From: UBA1351 sp963677625
GTDB lineage: Bacteria; Bacillota; Clostridia; Lachnospirales; Vallitaleaceae
Direction: 5' to 3'
Assembly: GCA_963677625.2 (NCBI GenBank)
Contig: CAXXSW010000002.1
Location: 1 to 64,000, forward strand
Length of the DNA stretch: 64,000 nt
Under the pieces are notes generated by a model. It did not search any database. It saw nothing but the letters and a program-made list of their open reading frames with translations, and had not been told where the DNA came from. The stretch's first letter is position 1, and each line of letters starts with the position of its first letter. Below, in pieces: positions 43,799 to 53,370 of the stretch. A program made the translations under genes and the position numbers.

Positions 43799-45751
43799 AT
43801 GGGTAAGACAATAACGCAAAAGATACTTGAATCCCACCTTCTAGAAGGTGAAATGATCAAGGGGCAGGAGATTGGAATCCGAATCGACCAGACACTGACT
43901 CAGGATGCTACAGGAACAATGGCTTACTTGGCTTTTGAAGCTTTGGACATTCCAAGGGTGAAGACAGAAATGTCCATTAGTTACGTAGACCATAATACCT
44001 TGCAGACTGATTTTAAGAATGCTGATGACCACCTGTTTCTTCAGTCATCAGCCAAGAAGTTCGGTCTTTATTATTCACGGCCAGGCAATGGCATCTGCCA
44101 CTTCATACATCATCAGCGATATGCTGTTCCGGGTAAGACCTTGATTGGGTCTGACAGTCATACACCGACTTCAGGTGCTGTTGGTATGATTGCCATGGGA
44201 GCCGGAGGTATGAGCGTGGCAATGGCTATGGCTGGAGAGCCTTTCTACTTAAAGATGCCAGAAGTCATTAATGTTAGGCTTACAGGTAAACTGAATCCTG
44301 GTGTGGCTTCCAAGGATGTTATTTTGGAAATTCTTGGAAGGCTGTCGGTCAAAGGCGGTTTGGGAAAAATATTCGAATATACTGGCGAAGGAGTGGAGAC
44401 CCTGACAGTACCTGAAAGGGCAACTATAACCAACATGGGTGCTGAGCTAGGAGCTACTACCTCTATCTTCCAGGCTGACGATGTCACTAAGGAATTTTTC
44501 AAAGATCAGGGTAGAGAAGATAGTTTTACTTATGTACTAGCTGATGAAGATGCTGATTATGATGATGTCATTGATATAAATCTGGAAGATCTAGTGCCTA
44601 TGGTAGCCATGCCTAGTATGCCGGATAAAGTAAAAACAGTAAAAGAGTTAGAAAACGTGAAGATACAGCAGGTATTTATTGGCAGTTGCACAAATGCTTC
44701 TTATCAAGACTTGGCTAAGGCAGCAGAGATTCTTGATGGCAAGTGTGTCCATGAAGATGTCAGTCTCTGTGTATCAGCAGGTTCCAAGCAGGTATTTGAG
44801 ATGGTCGCTAGAGACGGGATTCTGACTAAGTTAATCGCCGCAGGAGCAAGAATTCTTGAAAGTGCTTGTGGCCCATGTGTGGGTATTGGTCAAGCACCAA
44901 ACAGTGGAGGAACTTCTCTTAGAACCTCTAATAGGAACTTCCTAGGAAGAAGCGGAACAAAGGATGCTCAGGTATATCTAGGAAGTCCAGAAGTGGCGGC
45001 AGCAACAGCTATAACTGGCCATTTGACAGATCCTAGAGACATAGCAGATTTAGAGAAACTTAGTAGTATCAAAGAGGCAAAAGATTATATCCTTGACGAT
45101 AGAATGGTTGTTGAACCGGTTGAAGACTCAAGTGATGTAAAGATTATCAAAGGTCCTAACATCAAGTCCATGCCTTTGAACGATCCTATAAGTGACAGTG
45201 TCTGTGCCCAGGTAATACTGAAGGTTGGGGACAACATTACAACCGATGATATTATGCCGGCTGGCGCAAAAATACTTCCTTTGAGATCTAATGTACCTGA
45301 GATATCAAAGTATGTATTTTCAGGTATTGACAATACTTTTTCAGAAAGAGCCAAGGTGCTTGGTAAAAGTATAATCATTGCAGGTGAGAATTACGGACAG
45401 GGATCCAGTCGTGAACATGCAGCCCTTGCCCCTATGTATCTTGGTGTTAAGGTGGTTATCGCTAAATCAATGGCCCGAATCCATAACGACAACCTGATCA
45501 ACTATGGTGTACTACCCCTTGTGTTCTCCAATCCAGAAGATTATGACAGAATAGGTCAGGGAGATGTTTTGGAGATTGAGGACCTAAAAGACCAGTTGAA
45601 GACAAAGATGTTTGTCGTGAAGAATGTTACACAAGATTATAAATGTACTGCTAAAGCTAATCTATCTGAACGTCAGATGGAAATGTTGGAAGCTGGTGGT
45701 CAATTAAATTATGTGAGGAACAAGAACAAGAAGGAAAGGGTATTTGTATGA
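43799..45751 (+). CDS. Aconitate hydratase (monomeric clostridial type)
   Basis: 650 residues from ATG 43799, with AGAGGAGAG upstream; TTG 43781 is not needed. Fe-S ligand cysteines are in FIGSCTNASYQDL and ESACGPCVGIG. The swivel-domain motif NYGQGSSREHAALAPMYLG is intact, and SDSHTPTSGAVGMIAMGAGG is conserved. Size and order match the ~640-residue aconitases of anaerobes. It interconverts cis-aconitate, citrate and isocitrate. Its place between citrate lyase genes and prpF suggests that the pathway begins with an aconitate. A methylaconitase (AcnD) is an alternative, though AcnD is longer. Confidence 0.9.
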   Translation: MGKTITQKILESHLLEGEMIKGQEIGIRIDQTLTQDATGTMAYLAFEALDIPRVKTEMSISYVDHNTLQTDFKNADDHLFLQSSAKKFGLYYSRPGNGICHFIHHQRYAVPGKTLIGSDSHTPTSGAVGMIAMGAGGMSVAMAMAGEPFYLKMPEVINVRLTGKLNPGVASKDVILEILGRLSVKGGLGKIFEYTGEGVETLTVPERATITNMGAELGATTSIFQADDVTKEFFKDQGREDSFTYVLADEDADYDDVIDINLEDLVPMVAMPSMPDKVKTVKELENVKIQQVFIGSCTNASYQDLAKAAEILDGKCVHEDVSLCVSAGSKQVFEMVARDGILTKLIAAGARILESACGPCVGIGQAPNSGGTSLRTSNRNFLGRSGTKDAQVYLGSPEVAAATAITGHLTDPRDIADLEKLSSIKEAKDYILDDRMVVEPVEDSSDVKIIKGPNIKSMPLNDPISDSVCAQVILKVGDNITTDDIMPAGAKILPLRSNVPEISKYVFSGIDNTFSERAKVLGKSIIIAGENYGQGSSREHAALAPMYLGVKVVIAKSMARIHNDNLINYGVLPLVFSNPEDYDRIGQGDVLEIEDLKDQLKTKMFVVKNVTQDYKCTAKANLSERQMEMLEAGGQLNYVRNKNKKERVFV

Positions 45752-46875
45752 GAAAGTTTCCATGCACTATTATGAGAGGTGGTACCAGTAAAGCCACCTT
45801 CTTTCTAGAAGAAGATATGCCCTCTAATAGGGAAGACTGGGAAAGTTTTCTGTTGGATATAATGGGTAGTCCGGATAAACGCCAGATAGACGGTCTTGGA
45901 GGTGGTAACTCCTTAACCAGTAAGGCGGCTATCATTAAAAAATCTGATAAAGAAGGTTTTGATGTGGACTACACTTTCGGACAGGTCAGCCTAGACAAGT
46001 TCAAGGTGGATTTTAAAGGTAATTGTGGTAACATTTCATCCGCTGTAGGACCTTATGCGCTAATTAAAGGCCTAGTTGATCCGGTAGAGCCAAGGACAAG
46101 GGTTCGAATTTATAACACTAACACTGGCAAAAGAATTGATGCCCAGGTGGCCGTGAAGGATGGAAAATTTGATCCCGACGGTAATTTTTATATACCTGGT
46201 GTACCAAACCCAGGATCTTTGGAAGAGCTTACCTTTTATAGTCCCGACGGTTCAGTAACAGGCAAGTTGCTTCCAACAGGAAAAGCATCAGAAATGATTG
46301 ATACCTCAAAAGGTCCTATTAGGATTTCGATCCTTGATGCAGCCAACCCATTGGTATATGTAAAGGCCGAAGATGTTGGACTTCAGGGGACGGAGCAACA
46401 TTATGACTTTACAGATGATGATTTGACTTATCTTGAAGAAATTAGAAGTATAGCAGCAGAGTTATGTGGCTTCTGTAGCAAAGAAGAAGCGACAGCATAC
46501 TCACCAGCAGTTCCTAAGATGACCCTGCTTAGTGAACCTAAGTTTTATGAAGATAGTTCAGGGAAAACCCATAAGCCGGAAAGTATGGATATGCTTATTC
46601 GTATGTTGTCCATGCAAAGGCCTCATCAAGCTCTGGCCATTACCGGAGCGGCTTGTACAGCAGCAGCAATCAATACACAAGGAACGATAGCCAATGAGAT
46701 CATCGGTGGTGGAAAACTTGACACTATCCGAGTGGGACATCCGAGTGGAATCATGAATATGGCTTATGCATGCTCTGAAGAGGAGGGCATCAGTGTATCA
46801 GTAGAACGTACGGCTAGATGTATTATGGAAGGTTACGTGTATACAAGAGATGACTACAATGTAGATAGGTTATGA
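45748..46875 (+). CDS. prpF: PrpF-family aconitate isomerase
   Basis: 375 residues; the start overlaps the aconitase stop (ATGA). CTIMRGGTSKATFFLEEDMP has the catalytic Lys region, QIDGLGGGNSLTSKAA and NCGNISSAVGPYAL the Cys-containing half-site of the diaminopimelate-epimerase-like fold. PrpF proteins isomerise 2-methyl-trans- to 2-methyl-cis-aconitate and some bind or isomerise trans-aconitate. No methylcitrate-cycle genes (prpB, prpC, prpD) are present nearby, so trans- to cis-aconitate conversion is the more economical role here. Confidence 0.88.
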   Translation: MRKFPCTIMRGGTSKATFFLEEDMPSNREDWESFLLDIMGSPDKRQIDGLGGGNSLTSKAAIIKKSDKEGFDVDYTFGQVSLDKFKVDFKGNCGNISSAVGPYALIKGLVDPVEPRTRVRIYNTNTGKRIDAQVAVKDGKFDPDGNFYIPGVPNPGSLEELTFYSPDGSVTGKLLPTGKASEMIDTSKGPIRISILDAANPLVYVKAEDVGLQGTEQHYDFTDDDLTYLEEIRSIAAELCGFCSKEEATAYSPAVPKMTLLSEPKFYEDSSGKTHKPESMDMLIRMLSMQRPHQALAITGAACTAAAINTQGTIANEIIGGGKLDTIRVGHPSGIMNMAYACSEEEGISVSVERTARCIMEGYVYTRDDYNVDRL

Positions 46876-46964
46876 AAGAAACAGAGTAGAACATCACTTT
46901 TTATGCAATAGACTTGAGTAATCAAGTAAAAAAATTTGAAGAATGTATATTGGAGGGAAAGAAA

Positions 46965-47957
46965 ATGAAAAAATTAGCACTATTAATGGCCACATTACTA
47001 TTAACATTATCACTTTCAGCTTGTGGGGGATCAGCAGAAGGAAAGGCTGAAGACGCAGCAGCTAATTATCCTGAGAAGCCTATTGAATTAGTCATCCCAT
47101 TTGGTGAAGGTGGCGCATCTGATATTTTTGCAAGGAAGTTTGCTGAAATCATGGCAGATTCTATTGACCAACCAATTCAGCCTGTGAATAAAAAAGGTTC
47201 TAGTGGTCTTGTTGGTATGGTATATGCAGCACAACAACCTGCAGATGGATATACACTTTTTGAAGTAACACCATCCATGGTAATTGCAGATGCAACAGGG
47301 GTTAGTGATGATGTTAAATTTATGGAAGATTTTGAACCACTTGCAAGAATCCAATCAGATATCTACATCCTTTGTGTACCAGAAGGCAGCCAGTTTGAAT
47401 CTTTTGAGCAGCTTGTTGAATATGGTAAGGATAATGCCGTAACTTTCGCAGGTGTCAGCCCAGGTGGTCTTGACGATATGACTCTTAACGCACTTGCAGA
47501 TGCAACAGGTATCCAAATCAAGTTCATTCCTTATGCATCTGGTTCTGAAGTTAAAGCAGCGGTACTTGGTGGTGAAGTTGATATCTATCTTGACAAAGTT
47601 GTTTCAGCCATTAACTACATTAAAGACGGAAAAGTAGAACCTGTACTTGTTTTGAATGATGAAAGAATTTCAAAAGTAGAAGAATTCAAAGAAGTGCCTA
47701 CATCTGTTGAACTTGGTTATGACGTGACCATTGGTTCTTGGAGAGGATTTGTTGTTAAGAAAGGGACACCTCAAGAAATCAAAGACAAGCTGATTTCCGT
47801 AATGAAAGAAGCTTATGATACAGAAGAGTATCAAGATTTTGCAGAACTTAACTTAGTTAACATCAGAGATGGTTATCTTGATGCAAAAGGTTTTGCAGAA
47901 CAGTGGGATAAAGAATATAAGAAATTTTCAGATATCGCAGATAAACTCGGCCTTTAG
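46965..47957 (+). CDS. tctC: Tricarboxylate-binding lipoprotein of a TTT transporter
   Basis: 330 residues from ATG 46965 with GGAGGGAAAG upstream. The lipobox LSAC follows a normal signal peptide. YPEKPIELVIPFGEGGASDIFARKF is the TctC/Bug N-terminal pattern, binding carboxylates through two loops. It delivers substrate to TctBA. Codon use suggests high expression. Substrate may be citrate, aconitate or tricarballylate. Confidence 0.93.
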   Translation: MKKLALLMATLLLTLSLSACGGSAEGKAEDAAANYPEKPIELVIPFGEGGASDIFARKFAEIMADSIDQPIQPVNKKGSSGLVGMVYAAQQPADGYTLFEVTPSMVIADATGVSDDVKFMEDFEPLARIQSDIYILCVPEGSQFESFEQLVEYGKDNAVTFAGVSPGGLDDMTLNALADATGIQIKFIPYASGSEVKAAVLGGEVDIYLDKVVSAINYIKDGKVEPVLVLNDERISKVEEFKEVPTSVELGYDVTIGSWRGFVVKKGTPQEIKDKLISVMKEAYDTEEYQDFAELNLVNIRDGYLDAKGFAEQWDKEYKKFSDIADKLGL

Positions 47958-47974
47958 TAAGAAAGGAGCCAACA

Positions 47975-48454
47975 ATGGGTGAAATAATATTTCACGGTTT
48001 TCTGATGGCGGTTCTTGGGGCCTTCTATCAGCAGACTACACTTATCAATAAAGCCAGGATGACGGACCCTATCGGTCCGGCTGGCTTCCCACAGGGAATG
48101 ATTATCATTGCATTTATCCTTGTGACAGTTTCTTTGATAAATACGATTAAAAAGTATCGCAAGGAACCTAAAAAAGAGGGTGGCAAGATTCAAGAATTGG
48201 ATAAAGGATTCCTGTTGCTTTTTGGATCCATCATTCTATTCGTACTACTTGTCAATTACCTCGGTTTCCTTTTCTCAGCAGCGCTTTTAATTTGTTCAAT
48301 CCTTGTGATACTAGGGCAAAGAAAGCCACAGAGGGTGGTAGCATTCACTATCATTGCATCACTGACTTTCACCTTGGTCTTTGGTAGACTGCTGAGCGTA
48401 CCCCTGCCAAGAGGAATCATGTTCTTCGAGTCAGTTAGTCATATTCTTTATTAG
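47975..48454 (+). CDS. tctB: TTT transporter small membrane subunit
   Basis: 159 residues with four hydrophobic segments; begins GEIIFHGFLMAVLGAFY and contains DPIGPAGFPQGMII, typical of TctB. AAAGGAG is placed before ATG 47975. It lies between tctC and tctA in the standard order. Confidence 0.9.
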   Translation: MGEIIFHGFLMAVLGAFYQQTTLINKARMTDPIGPAGFPQGMIIIAFILVTVSLINTIKKYRKEPKKEGGKIQELDKGFLLLFGSIILFVLLVNYLGFLFSAALLICSILVILGQRKPQRVVAFTIIASLTFTLVFGRLLSVPLPRGIMFFESVSHILY

Positions 48455-48467
48455 AAAGGAGATTCAA

Positions 48468-49991
48468 ATGTCTGGAGCATTATTATTAGAAGCATTGCAA
48501 ACTATAGTACAGCCAATGAATCTTCTACTGATTATTGGTGGTATGCTGCTTGGGGTGTTCTTCGGAGCTCTTCCAGGTATCAGCTCATCCATGGGTATCG
48601 TACTTATGATTCCATTCACTTATTATATGGGGATCATCCCATCTATTATCATGTTGGTTGCTTTGTATGCAGGATCGGCTTATGGTGGTTCTATTACAGC
48701 AATCCTTTTTAACACACCTGGTACACCAGAGGCTGTTGCCACAACTTTTGATGGCTACCCAATGGCTCAGAAAGGTAAAGCAGGTAAGGCTCTTGGCTTG
48801 GCGATGTCAGCGTCAGCAGCTGGTGGCGTTTTTTCTGTCATCGTCATGTTGATACTGGCACCAACACTGTCAACAGTAGCCTTGAAAATTCAGAGTGCAG
48901 AGTACTTCGCTTTGACCCTTTTAGGTATTGCTTGTATTTCATCAGTAGGTTCTAAGAATTTAAGTAAAGCACTGATTACTGGCTTCCTTGGTATTATTAT
49001 TGCTATGATGGGTCTAGACCCTATGACTGGTGTTACAAGAATGACCTTTGGTGAGTTGAATCTTCTCAACGGTGTTGAGTTTATTCCGGTCATGATTGGT
49101 GCCTTTGCTATGTCAGAGGTGTTCAAGCAGGTTATTCACAGAAATGATGAAGTTAAAGAATTCGATACATCAGGAGGTATTTCTCTTGAGAGTTTGTCTC
49201 TGAAAGAGTTCTTTTCTCATAAAATCACGGTATTCAAATCAGCGCTGATTGGAACCATGATTGGTATTCTTCCTGGTACAGGTGGATCCATCGCATCTAT
49301 TGTTAGTTATGGTGAAGCTGTTAGATCCTCCAAGGATAAAGAACGGTTTGGTGTTGGTGCTGAAGAAGGTGTTATTGCTCCTGAAGCAGCTAATAACGCT
49401 GCAGCTGGGGGTGCTATGATTCCTACGTTGGTGCTTGGTATACCAGGTTCACCAACAACCGCCATCATTTTGGCAGCCCTTGTTCTTCAAGGTCTTCAAC
49501 CTGGTCCTCAGTTAATGAGTGAACAACCATTGCTTTTGTATTGTATCTTTTTCTCTATGCTTATTGCCAGCCTGGTTGTATTTGCTGGAGGACGTTTTGC
49601 AGTCAAAGCCTTTGCTGCCATTCTTAAGCTGCCATACGCATTGATTGCACCTATGATCGTTATGTTTTCTATTATCGGTTCATATGCTATTGCCAATGAC
49701 TTGTTCCAAATCTGGGTAATGATTGGATTTGGTGTCTTTGGATACTTTATGAGAAAGTACGAATTCTCACCTGCATCCCTGATTCTTGGTCTCGTACTTG
49801 GTAGCATGATGGAAGAAAACTTTAGAAGACAACTTCTTCTTACAGACGGTGATTACTCATCCTTTGTAACAAGACCTATTTCACTAGTATTTTTAATTGC
49901 AGTAGCATTCGTGCTCTTCTTCCCAATTATCTCTAAACTGTTTAAGAAAAAAGATAGTAAAGATGATGTAAATGGAAAGGCAGCAGCATAA
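48468..49991 (+). CDS. tctA: TTT transporter large membrane subunit
   Basis: 507 residues with about twelve hydrophobic segments. GALPGISSSMGIVLMIPFTY and YGGSITAILFNTPGTPEAVATTFDGYPMA are the TctA signature, repeated later as GILPGTGGSIASIVSYGEA and LVLGIPGSPTTAIILAAL. It forms the channel of a Na+ or proton-coupled tricarboxylate uptake system with TctB and TctC. Confidence 0.95.
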   Translation: MSGALLLEALQTIVQPMNLLLIIGGMLLGVFFGALPGISSSMGIVLMIPFTYYMGIIPSIIMLVALYAGSAYGGSITAILFNTPGTPEAVATTFDGYPMAQKGKAGKALGLAMSASAAGGVFSVIVMLILAPTLSTVALKIQSAEYFALTLLGIACISSVGSKNLSKALITGFLGIIIAMMGLDPMTGVTRMTFGELNLLNGVEFIPVMIGAFAMSEVFKQVIHRNDEVKEFDTSGGISLESLSLKEFFSHKITVFKSALIGTMIGILPGTGGSIASIVSYGEAVRSSKDKERFGVGAEEGVIAPEAANNAAAGGAMIPTLVLGIPGSPTTAIILAALVLQGLQPGPQLMSEQPLLLYCIFFSMLIASLVVFAGGRFAVKAFAAILKLPYALIAPMIVMFSIIGSYAIANDLFQIWVMIGFGVFGYFMRKYEFSPASLILGLVLGSMMEENFRRQLLLTDGDYSSFVTRPISLVFLIAVAFVLFFPIISKLFKKKDSKDDVNGKAAA

Positions 49992-50006
49992 AGTGTTAGA
50001 AATATA

Positions 50007-50084
50007 AACAACAGTAGGCTGATGGGGAGATTCCTCCCTAAATTTATTACGATATATAAATCTCCCCAACAGACTGCTGTTATT
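50007..50084 (+). promoter_or_regulatory. Long imperfect hairpin between tctA and the decarboxylase genes
   Basis: Arms 50007-50032 and 50059-50084 pair over 26 positions with about four mismatches or wobbles, around a 26-nt loop; TTTTATTG follows. It may partially terminate transcription or protect the tct message, setting transporter and decarboxylase levels apart. Confidence 0.6.
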
Positions 50085-50102
50085 TTATTGATGAGGTGAA
50101 CA

Positions 50103-51473
50103 ATGAAACCATTGAAAATTACTGAAACCGTCCTGAGGGATGGTCATCAAAGTCAGATAGCAACCCGGATGAGAATTGATGAAATGTTGCCTGTATTAAA
50201 GGTTATGGATCAGGTAGGCTACCATGCCATGGAGGTATGGGGTGGAGCTACATTCGACGTATGTTTGCGTTATCTTGATGAGAATCCCTGGGAACGGCTT
50301 AGAATAATTCGGTCGGAAGTGAAGAATACTAAACTTCAGATGCTACTTAGAGGACAGAACCTACTTGGCTATAAACACTATCCAAATGATGTCGTCGAGA
50401 AATTTATACAAAAATCCATTTACAACGGAATCGATATTATTCGCGTTTTTGATGCATTGAATGATTTGCGGAATCTTGAACAGTCCATCATTACGATTAA
50501 GAAAGAAAAGGGACATTGTCAGTGTGCTATTGCCTATACAACCAGTAAGGTCCACAATATTGAATATTTTGTGGATAAGGCAAAAGACATGGAAGACCTT
50601 GGTGCAGATTCCATATGCATTAAAGATATGGCCGGTATTTTGCTGCCAAAGGATAGTTTTGATTTGGTCAAAGCTTTGAAAGAAAATTTGACAGTGCCTG
50701 TTGAACTTCATGGTCACTGCACCAGTGGTATTGCAGAAATGGCTTATCAAAGAGCAGTTGATGCGGGAGTTGATATTATAGATACCGCTTTGTCACCTTT
50801 TGCTGCAGGAACATCGCAACCGTCTACCGAAAGCATTGTTCAGGCCTATAAGGGGACTTCTAGACCTACCACTCTTGATGAGGATAGGCTTAATGAAGTA
50901 GCTAGACATATGGCAGTAGTTAAAGATAATCATGCAAAGCAAGGTGACTTTAATCCAAAGGTCATGAAGATTGAACCTAAAATTTTACAGTATCAGGTAC
51001 CTGGTGGCATGCTATCTAACCTCTTATCTCAGATGCAGGCACAACATGCTGAAGATCGATATGAAGAAGTATTAAAAGAAATATCAAGAGTACGTGAAGA
51101 CCTAGGGTTCCCGCCATTGGTAACACCCCTTTCTCAGATGGTGGGCACTCAGGCTGTCTTCAACGTACTCTCTGGTGAACGTTATAAGATGGTACCAAAT
51201 GAAATCAAGGAATATGTTCGCGGTTTTTATGGGAAATCGCCAGCACCCGTTGATGAAGAAATCAAGAAGTTGATTATTGGTGATGAAGAAACCATTGACT
51301 ATCATTGGGAAGAATTATTGCGGCCAAGTATTGAATTATACAGGCAGGAAAGGGAAGACCTTGCTAAGGATGATGAAATGCTTCTTGCCCATATTCTGTT
51401 TCCGGAGATGACGGATCAGTATCTGAAGAGCAAGGAAGGGGAAGAGATTCCCATGATTGAGATATTCATTTAA
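50103..51473 (+). CDS. oadA: Oxaloacetate decarboxylase alpha subunit, carboxyltransferase domain
   Basis: 456 residues. TETVLRDGHQSQIATRM (metal and substrate site), DSICIKDMAGIL with the Lys that becomes carbamylated, and VELHGHCTSGIAEM with the metal-binding His pair are intact. Family members with a fused biotin domain run to ~590 residues; here that domain is the separate gene at 51786. The enzyme takes CO2 from oxaloacetate onto biotin, leaving pyruvate. GAGGTG precedes ATG 50103. Confidence 0.93.
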   Translation: MKPLKITETVLRDGHQSQIATRMRIDEMLPVLKVMDQVGYHAMEVWGGATFDVCLRYLDENPWERLRIIRSEVKNTKLQMLLRGQNLLGYKHYPNDVVEKFIQKSIYNGIDIIRVFDALNDLRNLEQSIITIKKEKGHCQCAIAYTTSKVHNIEYFVDKAKDMEDLGADSICIKDMAGILLPKDSFDLVKALKENLTVPVELHGHCTSGIAEMAYQRAVDAGVDIIDTALSPFAAGTSQPSTESIVQAYKGTSRPTTLDEDRLNEVARHMAVVKDNHAKQGDFNPKVMKIEPKILQYQVPGGMLSNLLSQMQAQHAEDRYEEVLKEISRVREDLGFPPLVTPLSQMVGTQAVFNVLSGERYKMVPNEIKEYVRGFYGKSPAPVDEEIKKLIIGDEETIDYHWEELLRPSIELYRQEREDLAKDDEMLLAHILFPEMTDQYLKSKEGEEIPMIEIFI

Positions 51474-51489
51474 CAGAAAGGAAGCTATT

Positions 51490-51789
51490 ATGACGGATAT
51501 GACATTGGTTCAAGCACTTCAAGTTACCGGTGTGTGTATGGGAGTGGTTTTTTGTGCATTGATTGTAATCATGTTTCTAATCGAGATGTTTAAATATGTT
51601 TTTCCTGAGAAAAAGGATGAGAAATCATCTGATTCCGTCCAAGTGGCATCTGTAAAACAGGAACGTATCATTGATACTCTTGATTTGGAAGAAGATCTTA
51701 TTGTTGCCATGATGGCTGCAGTAAATCTTAGTAATGATCAGCCGCATACGCGGGTGCAAATCGTATCTTTTAGGGAGGTAGTAGGATGA
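51490..51789 (+). CDS. oadG: Oxaloacetate decarboxylase gamma subunit-like membrane protein
   Basis: 99 residues from ATG 51490 with AAAGGAAG upstream. One TM helix (~10-35: GVCMGVVFCALIVIMFLIEMF) is followed by a charged linker and a DLEEDLIVAMMAAVNL segment, the OadG/DUF pattern of biotin-dependent Na+ decarboxylases. It anchors the carboxyltransferase to the beta subunit. The stop overlaps the biotin carrier start. Confidence 0.82.
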   Translation: MTDMTLVQALQVTGVCMGVVFCALIVIMFLIEMFKYVFPEKKDEKSSDSVQVASVKQERIIDTLDLEEDLIVAMMAAVNLSNDQPHTRVQIVSFREVVG

Positions 51790-52142
51790 AAAAGTATCGG
51801 ATTAAGCATAATGATAAAGTTTATGAACTTGAAGTTGAGGTTATAGAAGAAGGTCAGGAAGTACCTGTTGCTAAGGCTAAGCCAGATTCAGCTACACATG
51901 TAACATCTATACCTACCTGTGGTGGTGATGACGTAGAGGTAACAGCACCTATGCAGGGAACTATTCTTGACCTTAAGGTCAGCGATGGTCATCAGGTGAA
52001 GGCAGGAGATACCTTGATGATTCTTGAAGCTATGAAACTGGAGAATGATATTGTTGCACCTAAGGATGGTATTGTTAAAAGCATTCATGTCAGTAAAGGC
52101 AGTAATGTGGCAACAGGTGAATGTTTACTGGTGATGGTATAA
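51786..52142 (+). CDS. Biotin carboxyl carrier protein of the decarboxylase
   Basis: 118 residues. The biotinyl domain carries EAMKLENDIVAPKDG, with the biotin-accepting Lys in the AMK motif, flanked by the two Gly-rich turns (APMQGTILDLKV, VKSIHVSKGSNVATG). It shuttles carboxyl groups from the alpha subunit to the beta subunit. A short linker replaces the longer Pro/Ala linker of fused subunits. Confidence 0.95.
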   Translation: MKKYRIKHNDKVYELEVEVIEEGQEVPVAKAKPDSATHVTSIPTCGGDDVEVTAPMQGTILDLKVSDGHQVKAGDTLMILEAMKLENDIVAPKDGIVKSIHVSKGSNVATGECLLVMV

Positions 52143-52162
52143 GAGACAGAGGGGAGCTAGTT

Positions 52163-53266
52163 ATGCTTAAGAATTTTATTGATAGTATCGGCTTCTTCAG
52201 TCTGACATGGCAGTCTGTACTGATGATCGCTATATCACTTATATTTATCTATCTTGCCATTTATAAACGATATGAACCATATTTATTGTTGCCCATAGCA
52301 TTTGGTATGTTGGCAGTGAATCTTCCTATGACAGGACTAATGGAAGATGATGGACTCTTTCATTACTTATATGAGGGGACTAAACTTGGCATCTACCCAC
52401 CACTGATTTTTCTTTGCGTTGGTGCCAGTACGGACTTTGCGCCTCTTATTGCTAACCCTAAAAGTATTCTTTTAGGTGCTGCAGCGCAGTTCGGAATCTT
52501 CTTTGCATTTATCGGTGCCATTCTCCTTGGTTTTGATGGGGCAGCAGCTGCTGCTATAGGTATCATAGGAGGTGCTGATGGTCCGACGGCTATTTTTCTG
52601 ACATCAAAATTAGCACCAGACCTTCTGGGACCTATTGCTTTGGCAGCTTATTCTTATATGGCATTGGTGCCTATCATACAGCCTCCAATTATCAGAGCAC
52701 TGACAACCAAAGAAGAACGTGTCATCAAGATGGAACAGCTTAGGGTAGTCAGCAAGACAGAGAAAGTAGTTTTTCCACTGCTTGTTATGATTTTTGTAGT
52801 ACTTTTGTTACCATCCTCAGCACCGCTGATATGTATGTTAATGTTCGGTAACTTGATTAAGGAGTCGGAAGTGGTGCCAAACCTGGTGACGACAGCGAAA
52901 AATTCCTTAATGTATATCATCACTATTTTCCTTGGCGTGACTGTGGGTGCTAAAGCCACAGCGGAAGCGTTTCTGAACCCAACCACCCTAATGATTATCG
53001 CTCTTGGATTGATGGCTTTTGCAGTTGGTACAGCTTCAGGTGTTATTTTCGGTAAGATCCTGTGTAAGGTAACCAAGGGCAAGATTAATCCAATGATTGG
53101 AGCAGCAGGAGTTTCGGCTGTCCCAATGGCTGCAAGGGTTGTACAGAAAGTAGGACAGGAAGAGAATCCTAGCAACTTTCTTCTAATGCATGCCATGGGA
53201 CCGAATGTGGCAGGTGTTATTGGTTCTGCTGTAGCTGCAGGTGTGTTGCTGAGTATTTTCGGGTAA
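52163..53266 (+). CDS. oadB: Na+-pumping decarboxylase beta subunit
   Basis: 367 residues from ATG 52163 with GGGGAG upstream. About nine TM segments. GGADGPTAIFLTSKLAPDLL carries the conserved Asp used in Na+ transport; AAYSYMALVPIIQPPIIRAL and the C-terminal GPNVAGVIGSAVAAG are typical of OadB/GcdB. It decarboxylates carboxybiotin and exports Na+. Glutaconyl- or methylmalonyl-CoA decarboxylase subunits look the same, but the neighbours favour oxaloacetate. Confidence 0.94.
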   Translation: MLKNFIDSIGFFSLTWQSVLMIAISLIFIYLAIYKRYEPYLLLPIAFGMLAVNLPMTGLMEDDGLFHYLYEGTKLGIYPPLIFLCVGASTDFAPLIANPKSILLGAAAQFGIFFAFIGAILLGFDGAAAAAIGIIGGADGPTAIFLTSKLAPDLLGPIALAAYSYMALVPIIQPPIIRALTTKEERVIKMEQLRVVSKTEKVVFPLLVMIFVVLLLPSSAPLICMLMFGNLIKESEVVPNLVTTAKNSLMYIITIFLGVTVGAKATAEAFLNPTTLMIIALGLMAFAVGTASGVIFGKILCKVTKGKINPMIGAAGVSAVPMAARVVQKVGQEENPSNFLLMHAMGPNVAGVIGSAVAAGVLLSIFG

Positions 53267-53370
53267 AGGAAAGGATTAACAGAAATCATGAGAATTTCCA
53301 CTACACCTGAATGAGACTAAAAATTTTTGTTTACGAGACATGAAAGCTCTTATAGAATAGAAGTAGTAGA

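Noticed and set aside
45748..46875. PrpF as part of a methylcitrate cycle
   Set aside because: No prpB, prpC, prpD or AcnD-length aconitase lies in the window; the citrate lyase context fits an aconitate route better. The rest of the genome is not visible.
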